Part shown: positions 49,819 to 59,423 of the stretch, piece after piece
How positions within the stretch are numbered: the stretch's first letter is position 1
Layout of the letters: every line of letters begins with the position of its first letter
Assembly (NCBI RefSeq): GCF_003173775.1
Contig: NZ_CP029552.1
Location: forward strand, 6,159,001 to 6,223,000
Reading direction: 5' to 3'
Length of the DNA stretch: 64,000 bases
Source of the DNA: Methylobacterium sp. 17Sr1-1
GTDB taxonomy: Bacteria; Pseudomonadota; Alphaproteobacteria; Rhizobiales; Beijerinckiaceae
Position numbers and translations under genes: made by a program
Notes under the pieces: model-generated
Told to the model about the DNA's origin: nothing
Seen by the model: the letters and a program-made list of their open reading frames with translations, nothing else
The model's database searches: none

Positions 49819-51437
49819 GCGCCACGCCGCCCGTCCGGTTCCGGGTCAAGGGCACCGGCCAGTACGTCGCGCCGGTCGCCATGGATCTCGACGGCGAGCC
49901 GGCCGGCACGCTCGAAGCGCCGGCCTACGACGTCGCGGGCGGGCGCGGCCGGCGCTCCCGCGCCTGGCGGGTTGGTAGCTACGGCCCGAACAGCGCGATC
50001 ACCTACGCGCTCGACGAGCTGCGCCGGAAGAGCCGCGACCAGACCCGGCGCAACCCCTATGCCGGCGCCGCGGTCGATCGGCTGGTGAGCAACATCGTCG
50101 GCACTGGCATCGTGCCGCGCTCCACCGCGGCGCGCTCGACCGAGGGCCTGTCGAAGCCCGAGGCCCGCCGGATCAAGAAGGAGGACGCCGCGTTCCGGGC
50201 TGGGCTGCAGGCCTTGTTCCTGGCCTGGACGGACGAGGCCGACAGCATCGGCGCCCACGACTTCTACGGCCTGCAGGCCATCGCGGTGCGCGGCATGGTC
50301 GAGGGCGGCGAGAGCTTCACCCGCCTGCGCACCCGGCTGCTCTCGGATGGACTGTCGGTGCCGTTGCAGCTGCAGGTCCTCGAGGGCGACCACTGCCCGC
50401 ACCTCAAGACCGAGCCCGGCAGCAACATCCGCCAGGGCATCCGCTACAACGCGATCGGCCGGCGCCAGAGCTACTTCCTCTACCGGGAGCACCCCGGCGA
50501 CGGTGTGATGGCGCCGCCTGGTGTAGAGCTCACCGAGGTGCCGGCGACCGACGTGGCGCACCTCTACCGGGCGATGCGCCCCGGGCAGGACCGCGGCGAA
50601 CCCTGGCTCACCCGGGCGCTGCGCACGCTCTACGACCTCGACGGCTACCTGGACGCCGAGCTCGTCCGCAAGAAGAACGCCGCGCGCCTCGTCGGCTTCA
50701 TCAAGCGCGTCATGGACGAGGGGGCGGACAGCCCGGCCGGCTCCGGCCCGCTCGGGACGGACGGCGCCGACGACGATGGGGCAGTGTCGCTGGAGTTCGA
50801 GCCCGGCACCCTCCAGGTGCTGGCCGACGGCGAGGAGGTGCAGTTCTCCGACCCGAAGGACGTCGGGCCGAACTTCGACATGTTCGTCCGAGAGGCCAAG
50901 CGCCAGATCGCGGCGGCCTGCGGGCTGCTCTACGAGATCCTGAGCGGTGACTACAGCACCCTCGACGATCGCACGCTGCGCGCCGCCCTCAACGACTTCC
51001 GCCGCGGCGTCGAGGCGCTGCAGCATCATCAGGTCGTGTTTCAGTTCTGCCGCCCGATCTGGCGCCGGTGGATCGACCTCGCCCTGCTGTCGGGCGCGCT
51101 GAAGCTCCCACCCGGCATGCCGCGGGCCGCGGCCTACGCCGCCAACTGGGTCCCCCAGGCCTGGCCGTACATCCATCCGGTGCAGGACGTCGAGGGCAAG
51201 ACGAAGGAGATCCAGGCGGGTCTCTCGTCGCGCGCCCGCAAGGTCGCCGAGGGCGGCTTCGACGCCGAGACGATCGACGCCGAGAACCAGGCGGACAACG
51301 AGCGGGCCGACGATATGGGGCTCGCCTACACCAGCGACGGGCGGAAGGCGGTCGACACCGCGCCGGCCGGTGATCCGCCGCCCGCCGATCCCGAGCCACC
51401 CAAGCCGACGCCCGCGCCGCCGCAGCCGGAAGAGTGA
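49815..51437 (+). CDS. Phage portal protein, lambda family
   Basis: 540 residues from GTG at 49815 (GTGA overlap). Typical lambda gpB features include SYGPNSAITYALDELRRKSRDQTRRNPYAGAAVDRLVSNIVGTGI, the RDLYRGMRPGQ-like segment and FDMFVREAKRQIAAACGLLYEILSGDYS, with an acidic and Pro-rich tail. Forms the dodecameric DNA-entry channel. Confidence 0.92.
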   Translation: MSATPPVRFRVKGTGQYVAPVAMDLDGEPAGTLEAPAYDVAGGRGRRSRAWRVGSYGPNSAITYALDELRRKSRDQTRRNPYAGAAVDRLVSNIVGTGIVPRSTAARSTEGLSKPEARRIKKEDAAFRAGLQALFLAWTDEADSIGAHDFYGLQAIAVRGMVEGGESFTRLRTRLLSDGLSVPLQLQVLEGDHCPHLKTEPGSNIRQGIRYNAIGRRQSYFLYREHPGDGVMAPPGVELTEVPATDVAHLYRAMRPGQDRGEPWLTRALRTLYDLDGYLDAELVRKKNAARLVGFIKRVMDEGADSPAGSGPLGTDGADDDGAVSLEFEPGTLQVLADGEEVQFSDPKDVGPNFDMFVREAKRQIAAACGLLYEILSGDYSTLDDRTLRAALNDFRRGVEALQHHQVVFQFCRPIWRRWIDLALLSGALKLPPGMPRAAAYAANWVPQAWPYIHPVQDVEGKTKEIQAGLSSRARKVAEGGFDAETIDAENQADNERADDMGLAYTSDGRKAVDTAPAGDPPPADPEPPKPTPAPPQPEE

Positions 51438-51439
51438 CC

Positions 51440-52342
51440 ATGACCAGCGCGCTCCACGCCCTGACGGCCGAGCCGTGGGCGATCCGTCCCGACTACCTGC
51501 ACTTCATGGCGAGCCTCGCGAGCCTCGACCGGGCTGGCCGCGCCGATCGCCGCGCGGCGGAGGGCGAGGACTGGTTCCGCCTCGACCTGCAGGCTGCAGC
51601 CGGTCCGACCGCCCAGCGCCTCGACGGCGCCCGCTACGCCATGCTCACCCGCGAGGGCGTAGCCGTCATCCCCATCGTTGGCCCGATCTTCCCCCGGGCC
51701 AACATGATGACCGAGATGTCTGGTACCGGCGCCTCGACGGCGATGCTGGCGCGAGACCTGGCCCTCGCCCGGGACAGCGCCGATGTCGGCGCCATCATGC
51801 TGCTGGTGGATTCGCCTGGCGGCTCGCCGACCGGGCTCAACGCCCTAGCCGACCAGCTCTACGCCATGCGCGGCGTCAAGCGGGTGGTCGCCCATGTCTC
51901 GGGCTCGGCGGCCTCGGCGGCCTACTGGATCGCCTCGTCCGCAGGCGAGCTCGTGACCGACAAGACCGGCATGCTCGGATCGATCGGCGTGGTAGCGGCG
52001 CTCTCGAAGCAGGTCGAGCCGGACGCGACCGGCAGCTTGTCCATCGAGATCGTGTCCTCGAACGCGCCGAACAAGCGGCCCGATCCGCAATCGGAGGATG
52101 GCGCAGGCCAGGTGCGGGCGCTCCTCGACGGCATCGAGGCCCAGTTCATCGCCGACGTGGCGCGCGGTCGGAAGACCACCCCGGCGCGGGTCCGCTCCGA
52201 CTTCGGGGCCGGCGGCATGAAGGTCGGTGCCGACGCGGTCGCCGCCGGCATGGCGGACCGCGTCCGGACGCAGGACGCCACTCTCAAGGATCTGAGCCGG
52301 ACCGCCGCCAACGAGCGTGCCGTCCGCGCCACGCGGCGATAG
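51440..52342 (+). CDS. S49 family head maturation protease (gpC-like)
   Basis: 300 residues from ATG at 51440. It has the signal-peptide-peptidase A fold, with LLVDSPGGSPTG (about residues 121-131), a probable nucleophile Ser159 in SGSAASAAYWIASSAG and GMLGSIGVV. In lambdoid phages this protein cleaves the portal and scaffold in the prohead. A protein-internal scaffold (Nu3-like) is not fused, but the next gene may serve. Confidence 0.9.
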   Translation: MTSALHALTAEPWAIRPDYLHFMASLASLDRAGRADRRAAEGEDWFRLDLQAAAGPTAQRLDGARYAMLTREGVAVIPIVGPIFPRANMMTEMSGTGASTAMLARDLALARDSADVGAIMLLVDSPGGSPTGLNALADQLYAMRGVKRVVAHVSGSAASAAYWIASSAGELVTDKTGMLGSIGVVAALSKQVEPDATGSLSIEIVSSNAPNKRPDPQSEDGAGQVRALLDGIEAQFIADVARGRKTTPARVRSDFGAGGMKVGADAVAAGMADRVRTQDATLKDLSRTAANERAVRATRR

Positions 52343-52414
52343 CCGCAACACCCATCCCGGCGCGGCCGGGCCAGGGCACATCGCCCGCCTTTCACCCACC
52401 CTCAGGAGTATCGA

Positions 52415-52999
52415 ATGCCGCGTGATCTCGCGGGCCTTCGCCATGATCGCGCGAAGGCTTCCTCCCGCATGACCGAGCTCGCCGCCGCCGCCCGCGGCCG
52501 CTCGATGACCGACGACGAGCAGCGCGAATTCGACGCTGCGGCGGCCAAGGTGACGGACCTCGACCGCGACATCTCCGCGGCCGAGGCCGAGGCGGAGCGC
52601 TCCACGTCGAGCGCCAGCACCCGCGCCGACGCGGCGGAGATCGCCAAGCTGTGCGTGAACGGCGGCGTGGCCTCGATGGCCTCCGCCCTGATCGCCGAGG
52701 GCGTCTCGGTCGACGAGGCGCGGGCGCGCATCAACGCCGCTGGCGAGATGAAGACGGTGGTGGAGCACGCCCGCCGCGTCGATCCGACGATCCCGGCCGA
52801 CGCCGCCGACAAGCTCCTCGCCGAGGGCAAGACGGTCGAGCAGGCCCGGGCGAGCTTCTTCGAGCGCATGGTCGCCGCCGAGGAGAAGACCTCGATCCGC
52901 TCCCACCCGCCGACGCCCCAGGGCAACGCCGGCCTCACCGCCTCCGCCAGCAGCATGGAGCGCGAGCTCCGCCGCGCCGGCCTGAAGAAGGACGCCTGA
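52415..52999 (+). CDS. Scaffold/delta-domain-like protein
   Basis: 194 residues. The N-terminal half (LAGLRHDRAKASSRMTELAAAARGRSMTDDEQREFDAAAAKVTDLDRDISAAEAEAE) looks like the coiled-coil delta domain of HK97-type capsids, but the second half has no capsid fold and is helical, Ala-rich. Position between protease and decoration protein suggests a scaffolding protein. Identity not certain. Confidence 0.6.
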   Translation: MPRDLAGLRHDRAKASSRMTELAAAARGRSMTDDEQREFDAAAAKVTDLDRDISAAEAEAERSTSSASTRADAAEIAKLCVNGGVASMASALIAEGVSVDEARARINAAGEMKTVVEHARRVDPTIPADAADKLLAEGKTVEQARASFFERMVAAEEKTSIRSHPPTPQGNAGLTASASSMERELRRAGLKKDA

Positions 53000-53002
53000 T
53001 CC

Positions 53003-53383
53003 ATGTCCCTCCTCGAGACCGCAATCGTCGCCTCCGACTGGCTGAAGTCGGAGGACGGCTCCTACCGCAGCCGCGACACGGCGATCATCGCCTCGGGCTC
53101 CGGCAAGCTCGTCTCCGGCACCGTGCTCGCCAAGGTCACGGCCACCGGCAAGTACGCGCCGGCCGCGGCCTCCGGCTCCGACGGCTCGCAGACTGCTGTG
53201 GCGGTGCTGCTCTTCCCGGTCGACGCGACGAGCGCCGACGCCAAGGCGGTGATCGTGTCCCGGCACGCCATCGCGAGCCACGCCGGCCTCACCTACGGGG
53301 CCACCATCAACGATGCCACGAAGCGCGCAGCGGCGAACGCCCAGCTCGCCGCGGTCGGCATCATCGTCCGCCAGGGGGCCTGA
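53003..53383 (+). CDS. Head decoration protein (gpD-like)
   Basis: 126 residues. The pattern LLETAIVASDWLKSEDGSYRSRDTAIIASGSGKLVSGTVLAKVTATGKY and AVAVLLFPVDATSADAKAVIVSRHAIASHAGL is that of lambda gpD-type decoration proteins, which bind as trimers on the capsid. Confidence 0.88.
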   Translation: MSLLETAIVASDWLKSEDGSYRSRDTAIIASGSGKLVSGTVLAKVTATGKYAPAAASGSDGSQTAVAVLLFPVDATSADAKAVIVSRHAIASHAGLTYGATINDATKRAAANAQLAAVGIIVRQGA

Positions 53384-53389
53384 CCCGCG

Positions 53390-54445
53390 ATGCCCGAGAT
53401 CCTCGACATCTTCAACCAGGACGCCTTCTCGGCGTCCGCCCTCACCGGCAACATCACGCTGGTGCCGAACGCCTACGGGCGCATCAACGCGCTCGGCCTG
53501 TTCCGGCCCGAGCCGATCGCCACCACCACGGTGACGGTGATCCTCGAGAACGGCGTGCTCAACCTGCTGCCGACCCGGCCGCGCGGCGCCCCGGCGACCC
53601 TCGGCATCCGTGGCCGCCAGCGGCCGAAGGCGTTCCCCGTGCCGCACATCCCGCACGAGGACAGCGTCCTGGCGACCGACGTCCAGAATATGCTGGCGCT
53701 CACGCCGACCGGCATCGCGGGTCTGGAGACCGTGCTGGGCTTCCTGAACCGGAAGCTGATCGTTATGCGCAACAAGCACGCGATCACGCTGGAGAAGCTG
53801 CGGATGGACGCGCTCAAGGGCGTGATCCGCGACTACGACGGCTCGGTCATCCTCGACCTGTTCGCCGCCTTCGGCGTGACGCAGCAGGTGGTGGACTTCG
53901 CCCTCGGCACCGCGTCGACCGACGTGCTCGGCAAGTGCCAGGACGTCACCGGCTACATGGAGGACAACCTCCTCGGCGAAACCATGACCGGCGTGCGCGC
54001 GCTCGCGTCACCCGAGTGGTTCCGCAAGTTCACCACGCACGCGAGCGTGAAGGAGGCCTTCAAGTACTACCAGTCGGGGCCGCAGATCCTGCGCGAGGAC
54101 GTCCGCAAGGGCTTCACCTTCGGCGGGATCACCTTCGAGGAGTACCGCGGCTCGGCCTCCTACGTGCAGGAGGACGGGACCACCAGCGTGCCGGAGCGCT
54201 TCGTGCCGGCCGGCGACGTGCGGTTCTTCCCGCTCGGCACCACCGACACCTTCACGAACTACTGGGCCCCGCCCGACTTCTGGTCGGCGGTGAACCAGGC
54301 GCCGGCGATCGGCGACGCCGAGGTGTTCGTGGCCCCGCTTGAGCCGAAGAAGTTCGGCAAGGGCATGGACATCCACACCGAGTCCAACCCGCTCCCGCTC
54401 GTGAAGCGCCCGGCGCTGCTGGTGCGCGGCACCACCTCGAACTGA
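53390..54445 (+). CDS. Major capsid protein (gpE family)
   Basis: 351 residues. The gpE-like sequence DIFNQDAFSASALTGNITLVPNAYGRINALGLFRPEPIATTTVTVI and the C-terminal FVPAGDVRFFPLGTTDTFTNYWAPPDFW are clear. Forms the capsid shell together with the decoration protein. Confidence 0.93.
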   Translation: MPEILDIFNQDAFSASALTGNITLVPNAYGRINALGLFRPEPIATTTVTVILENGVLNLLPTRPRGAPATLGIRGRQRPKAFPVPHIPHEDSVLATDVQNMLALTPTGIAGLETVLGFLNRKLIVMRNKHAITLEKLRMDALKGVIRDYDGSVILDLFAAFGVTQQVVDFALGTASTDVLGKCQDVTGYMEDNLLGETMTGVRALASPEWFRKFTTHASVKEAFKYYQSGPQILREDVRKGFTFGGITFEEYRGSASYVQEDGTTSVPERFVPAGDVRFFPLGTTDTFTNYWAPPDFWSAVNQAPAIGDAEVFVAPLEPKKFGKGMDIHTESNPLPLVKRPALLVRGTTSN

Positions 54446-54453
54446 GGCGGAGC

Positions 54454-54891
54454 ATGCGGCCTATCCGCATGCTCGTCGCCGACGAGGTCGATCACTACCC
54501 GCCCGGGATCCTGGGCGGCCCCATCGTCCTGACGCCTGCGCAGCAGGCCTTCATCGAGAGGAGACGCGCCATGCGGCTGCGCGAGAAGGGCAAGACCGAC
54601 GGCGAGCCCGTCACCATGGGGTGGGACGAGGCGCAGGCGGCCCTCGCCGCCGGCACCCACGAGGTCGCCGAGGGCGGCGGGACGGACGCGCTGCTCGGCC
54701 TGCCGGAGGAGCAGCGCGGAGACGCGAATGGCTCGGGCGACCAGGGCGGTGATCAGGGCAAGCAGGGCGGCGACAACTTCGACGCCACGACCCGGCCCGA
54801 GCTCGAAACCCTCGCGTCCGAGCGCGGCATCGACGTGTCGGAGGCCAAGACCAAGGCCGACGTCATCGAGGCGCTGCGCGCCGCCCGATGA
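54454..54891 (+). CDS. FI-position protein with a terminase Walker-B look-alike start
   Basis: 145 residues. It starts MRPIRMLVADEVDHYPPGI, strikingly like the MRPIRLLVCDEIDKYPLSA region in the terminase. The rest is charged and Gly/Gln-rich, and the last 35 residues (TRPELETLASERGIDVSEAKTKADVIEALRAAR) are a HeH/SAP-like DNA- or protein-binding domain. A second start ATG at 54571, preceded by GAGAGGAGA, gives a 106-residue product without the look-alike part. In lambda this place is occupied by gpFI, a packaging factor. Confidence 0.6.
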   Translation: MRPIRMLVADEVDHYPPGILGGPIVLTPAQQAFIERRRAMRLREKGKTDGEPVTMGWDEAQAALAAGTHEVAEGGGTDALLGLPEEQRGDANGSGDQGGDQGKQGGDNFDATTRPELETLASERGIDVSEAKTKADVIEALRAAR

Positions 54892-55246
54892 GCGTCCTGT
54901 CGATGGCGGTGGACGCCCTCTTCGATGACCCCAACCTCAGCCGTGACGCCGTGTGGCGCGCGAACGGTGACGGCGATGGCCTGCCCGTCCGCATCCGCCG
55001 GCGCTCGCCGGAGGCGGTCATCGGGGTGGGCGACAACCGCTTCGACCTCGACGCCATGCTGATCGATGTCCGCCTGTCCGAGGTGCCCAACCCGGCCAAG
55101 GGCGACACCTTCGAGGTGGAGGCGGAGGACGGCGAGCCCGGCGGCCTGTTTGAGGTCATCGGGCTCGCCACGATCGACAGCCATCGCCTGGTGCGCACCT
55201 GCGAGGTGGCGTCGATCGCCGAGGACGATCCGGAGGACGAGGAGCC

Positions 55247-55250
<4 letters not shown>
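54888..55250 (+). CDS. Head-tail joining protein (gpFII-like)
   Basis: 120 residues, with a beta-rich pattern (VRIRRRSPEAVIGVGDNRFDLDAMLIDVRLSEVPNPAKGDTFEVEAED). In the gpFII place between FI and tail genes; the four-base overlap with both neighbours is typical. Confidence 0.78.
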
Positions 55251-57107
<1,857 letters not shown>

Positions 57108-57117
57108 TCGGGCGCCC

Positions 57118-57552
57118 ATGCCGAGCAAGCGAGAACAGGTCCTGCAGGGCGTCTCGGTCCTGCTGAAGGCCGCCCTGCCGAAGGCGGCGCACTTCCGCAA
57201 CGAGGTGAAGCCCGAGGCTATCCCGGCAAACGGCTTCGTTAATATGGATGACGGTGACCCGGGCGAGCCCGAGGTCACGCTGAATCCCACCACCTGGATC
57301 TACGAGCACGCCATCCCGGTCGACGTCGCGGCGCTCAAGAGCCGGACCGTAAGCGCCGAGCTGCGCCTGGACGCCATGCTGCAAGCCATCGGCGCGGCCG
57401 TGGCGGCGGACCGGACCCTCGGCGGCCTCTGCGACTACCTCATGGTGCAGGCCGCCACCACCGAGCCGCTGACGGCGGAGGGCGCGGCCGTCTCGCGCTT
57501 GGCGCTCGTCGAGATCGTCGCCGTCTACGGCACCACCGACCCCCTGAACTGA
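57118..57552 (+). CDS. Tail terminator-like protein (gpU-type)
   Basis: 144 residues. The sequence VTLNPTTWIYEHAIPVDVAALKSRTVSAELRLDAMLQAIGAAVAADRTLGGLCDYLMVQAA resembles the small tail-terminator family. Position just before the tail tube gene is as in lambda gpU. Confidence 0.7.
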   Translation: MPSKREQVLQGVSVLLKAALPKAAHFRNEVKPEAIPANGFVNMDDGDPGEPEVTLNPTTWIYEHAIPVDVAALKSRTVSAELRLDAMLQAIGAAVAADRTLGGLCDYLMVQAATTEPLTAEGAAVSRLALVEIVAVYGTTDPLN

Positions 57553-57569
57553 ACCCTGAGGAGAGAACC

Positions 57570-58511
57570 ATGGCCCGCGCGCGTGGAGCGAACGCCATCC
57601 TGGCGGCTGCCTTCGAGACCACCTACGGCACCCCACCCGCCAGCGGGTTCCGGAAGCTGCCCTTCGTCTCGTCCAACCTCGGCGAGGAGCAGGGCCTGAT
57701 CGCCAGCGATCTGCTCGGCTACGGTCGCGAGCCGCTGCCGCCGACCCGCGACGTCATCAACAACGACGGCGACGTGGTCGTGCCGATCGACCTGCGCAAC
57801 TTCGGTAACTGGCTGAAGCTCTACATGGGCCAGCCGACGAGCACCACGAACACCGGCACCACGACGCACGTCTTCACCTCCGGCGCCATCGCCCTGCCGT
57901 CGTGCACCGTCGAGGTCGGCCTGCCGGAGGTGCCGAGCTACGGCCAGAACTACGGTGTCCGCGGCAACACCATGCGCGTCCAGATGCAGCGCTCGGGCTT
58001 GCTCACCGCGACGCTCGGCCTGATGGCGCAGGGCGAGAACAAGCTGGTCGCGTCGGCTGCTGGCACGCTCGCTGAGGCCTCGGTCGAGCGCTTCTCGCCG
58101 TTCCAGGGTGCCATCACCCGCGCCGGCGCCGCGCTCGGGTCCGTCGTCTCCGCCGACTTCACCTACACCAATAACCTCGACAAGGTGGAAGTCATCCGCG
58201 GCGACGGACGCATCGAGGATGCCGACCCGGGCATGGTCGGTATGTCCGGAAGCATCGCCGTGCGGTTCAAGGACACCACGCTCCTCGATCAGGCGACCTC
58301 GGGCGCGCCGGTGGAGCTCACCTTCGGGTGGGTCACCGATGCCACCCGGTCGCTCGTCTTCAAGGCACACGCCGTCTACCTGCCGCGGGCGAAGACGCCG
58401 GTGACAGGCCCGGGCGGTGTGCAGGCCACATTCGCGTGGCAGGCGGCCAAGGACATGACGCTCAATAAGACCGTCACCGCGACGCTCATCAACAACGTCG
58501 CGACGTACTGA
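57570..58511 (+). CDS. Phage tail tube protein
   Basis: 313 residues. It starts ARGANAILAAAFETTYGTPP, typical of the tail tube protein family of siphoviruses, and contains the DGDVVVPIDLRNFGNWLKLYMG segment. A TTG-rich GGAGAGAACC ribosome site precedes the ATG. Main component of the flexible tail tube. Confidence 0.88.
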   Translation: MARARGANAILAAAFETTYGTPPASGFRKLPFVSSNLGEEQGLIASDLLGYGREPLPPTRDVINNDGDVVVPIDLRNFGNWLKLYMGQPTSTTNTGTTTHVFTSGAIALPSCTVEVGLPEVPSYGQNYGVRGNTMRVQMQRSGLLTATLGLMAQGENKLVASAAGTLAEASVERFSPFQGAITRAGAALGSVVSADFTYTNNLDKVEVIRGDGRIEDADPGMVGMSGSIAVRFKDTTLLDQATSGAPVELTFGWVTDATRSLVFKAHAVYLPRAKTPVTGPGGVQATFAWQAAKDMTLNKTVTATLINNVATY

Positions 58512-58604
58512 CCGCGGTACAGGCCGCGCCTCGGGCGGCAAATCCCTTGCCCTCCGGGGCCGGCCCTCGGTAGAACAACATGCCTCCGCGATTGCGGGGA
58601 TGAG

Positions 58605-58643
58605 AGCACGGAAGGTGTCCGCACCTGCCGTGCGTTAGCTTTG
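58605..58643 (+). ncRNA. Structured repeat copy 2 (hairpin plus GTTAGCTTTG)
   Basis: GCACGG pairs with CCGTGC, with an inner GGTG/CACC stem, followed by GTTAGCTTTG. It matches copy 1 (45532-45571) at most positions; the last 23 bases differ at one. It lies in the 244-base gap 58512-58755, the only large gap in the late operon. Confidence 0.6.
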
Positions 58644-58755
58644 CTCGCCATGCTGAGCGAAGTTTCCCCCGCCGGCCTGCGGATCGTTGCGAGATCGCCC
58701 ACCGGCAAGATGATTGCGCCTCAGCGCCCAGTCATTCCTTTCTCCGCGAGGAATA

Positions 58756-59172
58756 ATGCTCAAGCTGTCCCAGCCGTCCGAGCCGTTCTGGCTCGACGTC
58801 CTGCCCGGCGTCCGGATCCGTTTTCGGCCGATCACCGTCGCCTCGATGCTGGTCGCCCGCGAGGTGGTCGGCCACGTGTTCCGCGGCGAGGATCAGGACG
58901 ACATCGGCGCGCGCGCCAACATCGCCCTCGTGCGCGAACTCGCCCGCCGGGGCATCATGGAGTGGGAGGGCATCGGCGACACCGAGGGGCAGCCGATTCC
59001 GGTCACCCGCGAGGCCATCGATCTCCTGATGGAGAACTGGCCGGCCTACGACCAGATCGACAACCTCTATGTCGCGCCGGCCCTGGCGAGGGACGCGGAA
59101 AAAAACGCATCGTCGAGCTCGTCCGGTGGCACTTCGGCGGAGGCGCCGAATACTGCGACGCCTGCGGCATAG
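58756..59172 (+). CDS. Tail assembly chaperone, short form (gpG-like)
   Basis: 138 residues from ATG at 58756. FWLDVLPGVRIRFRPITVASMLVAREVVGHVFRGEDQDDIGARANIALVRELARRG is the conserved chaperone part. It ends in a Ser/Gly/Ala tail after the slippery site. It binds the tape measure during tail assembly; in phages a fraction of ribosomes extends it into a longer form. Confidence 0.8.
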   Translation: MLKLSQPSEPFWLDVLPGVRIRFRPITVASMLVAREVVGHVFRGEDQDDIGARANIALVRELARRGIMEWEGIGDTEGQPIPVTREAIDLLMENWPAYDQIDNLYVAPALARDAEKNASSSSSGGTSAEAPNTATPAA

Positions 59173-59423
59173 AGTGCGAGGCCTGCCCCTACCGCGAGCA
59201 CGCGCCCGCAACGGATGACGGCCTGACGGCCTGGGCCGTCATCCGCCGCTGCGGCGGACAGGTCCGGGCCGGCATGGGCGCCCCCTACGCCCTCGATTTC
59301 GGCGCTGTGCTGGCGCTGGCCGACGCCATGGGCGCGACTTCCGCGCTCCTCGCCGACGTCCTGCCGCACGTCGAGCCCGTCATCGTGAAGGCCTACCAGG
59401 AGCAGAGCGAGAATGCCGACTAG
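58756..59423 (+). CDS. Tail assembly chaperone, -1 frameshift long form (gpGT-like)
   Basis: The heptamer A-AAA-AAC at 59100-59106 (zero-frame codons GAA AAA AAC) is a canonical -1 slippery site. After slipping, translation continues as RIVELVRWHFGGGAEYCDACGIECEACPYREHA and stops at 59423, ten bases inside the tape measure start. The extension has four Cys in two CxxC-like pairs (YCDACGIECEACPY). Equivalent of lambda gpGT. The frameshift is inferred from the sequence and the family habit. Confidence 0.75.

Noticed and set aside
54454..54570. A second terminase large subunit gene
   Set aside because: Only about 16 residues resemble the Walker-B region; no ATPase or nuclease domain follows.
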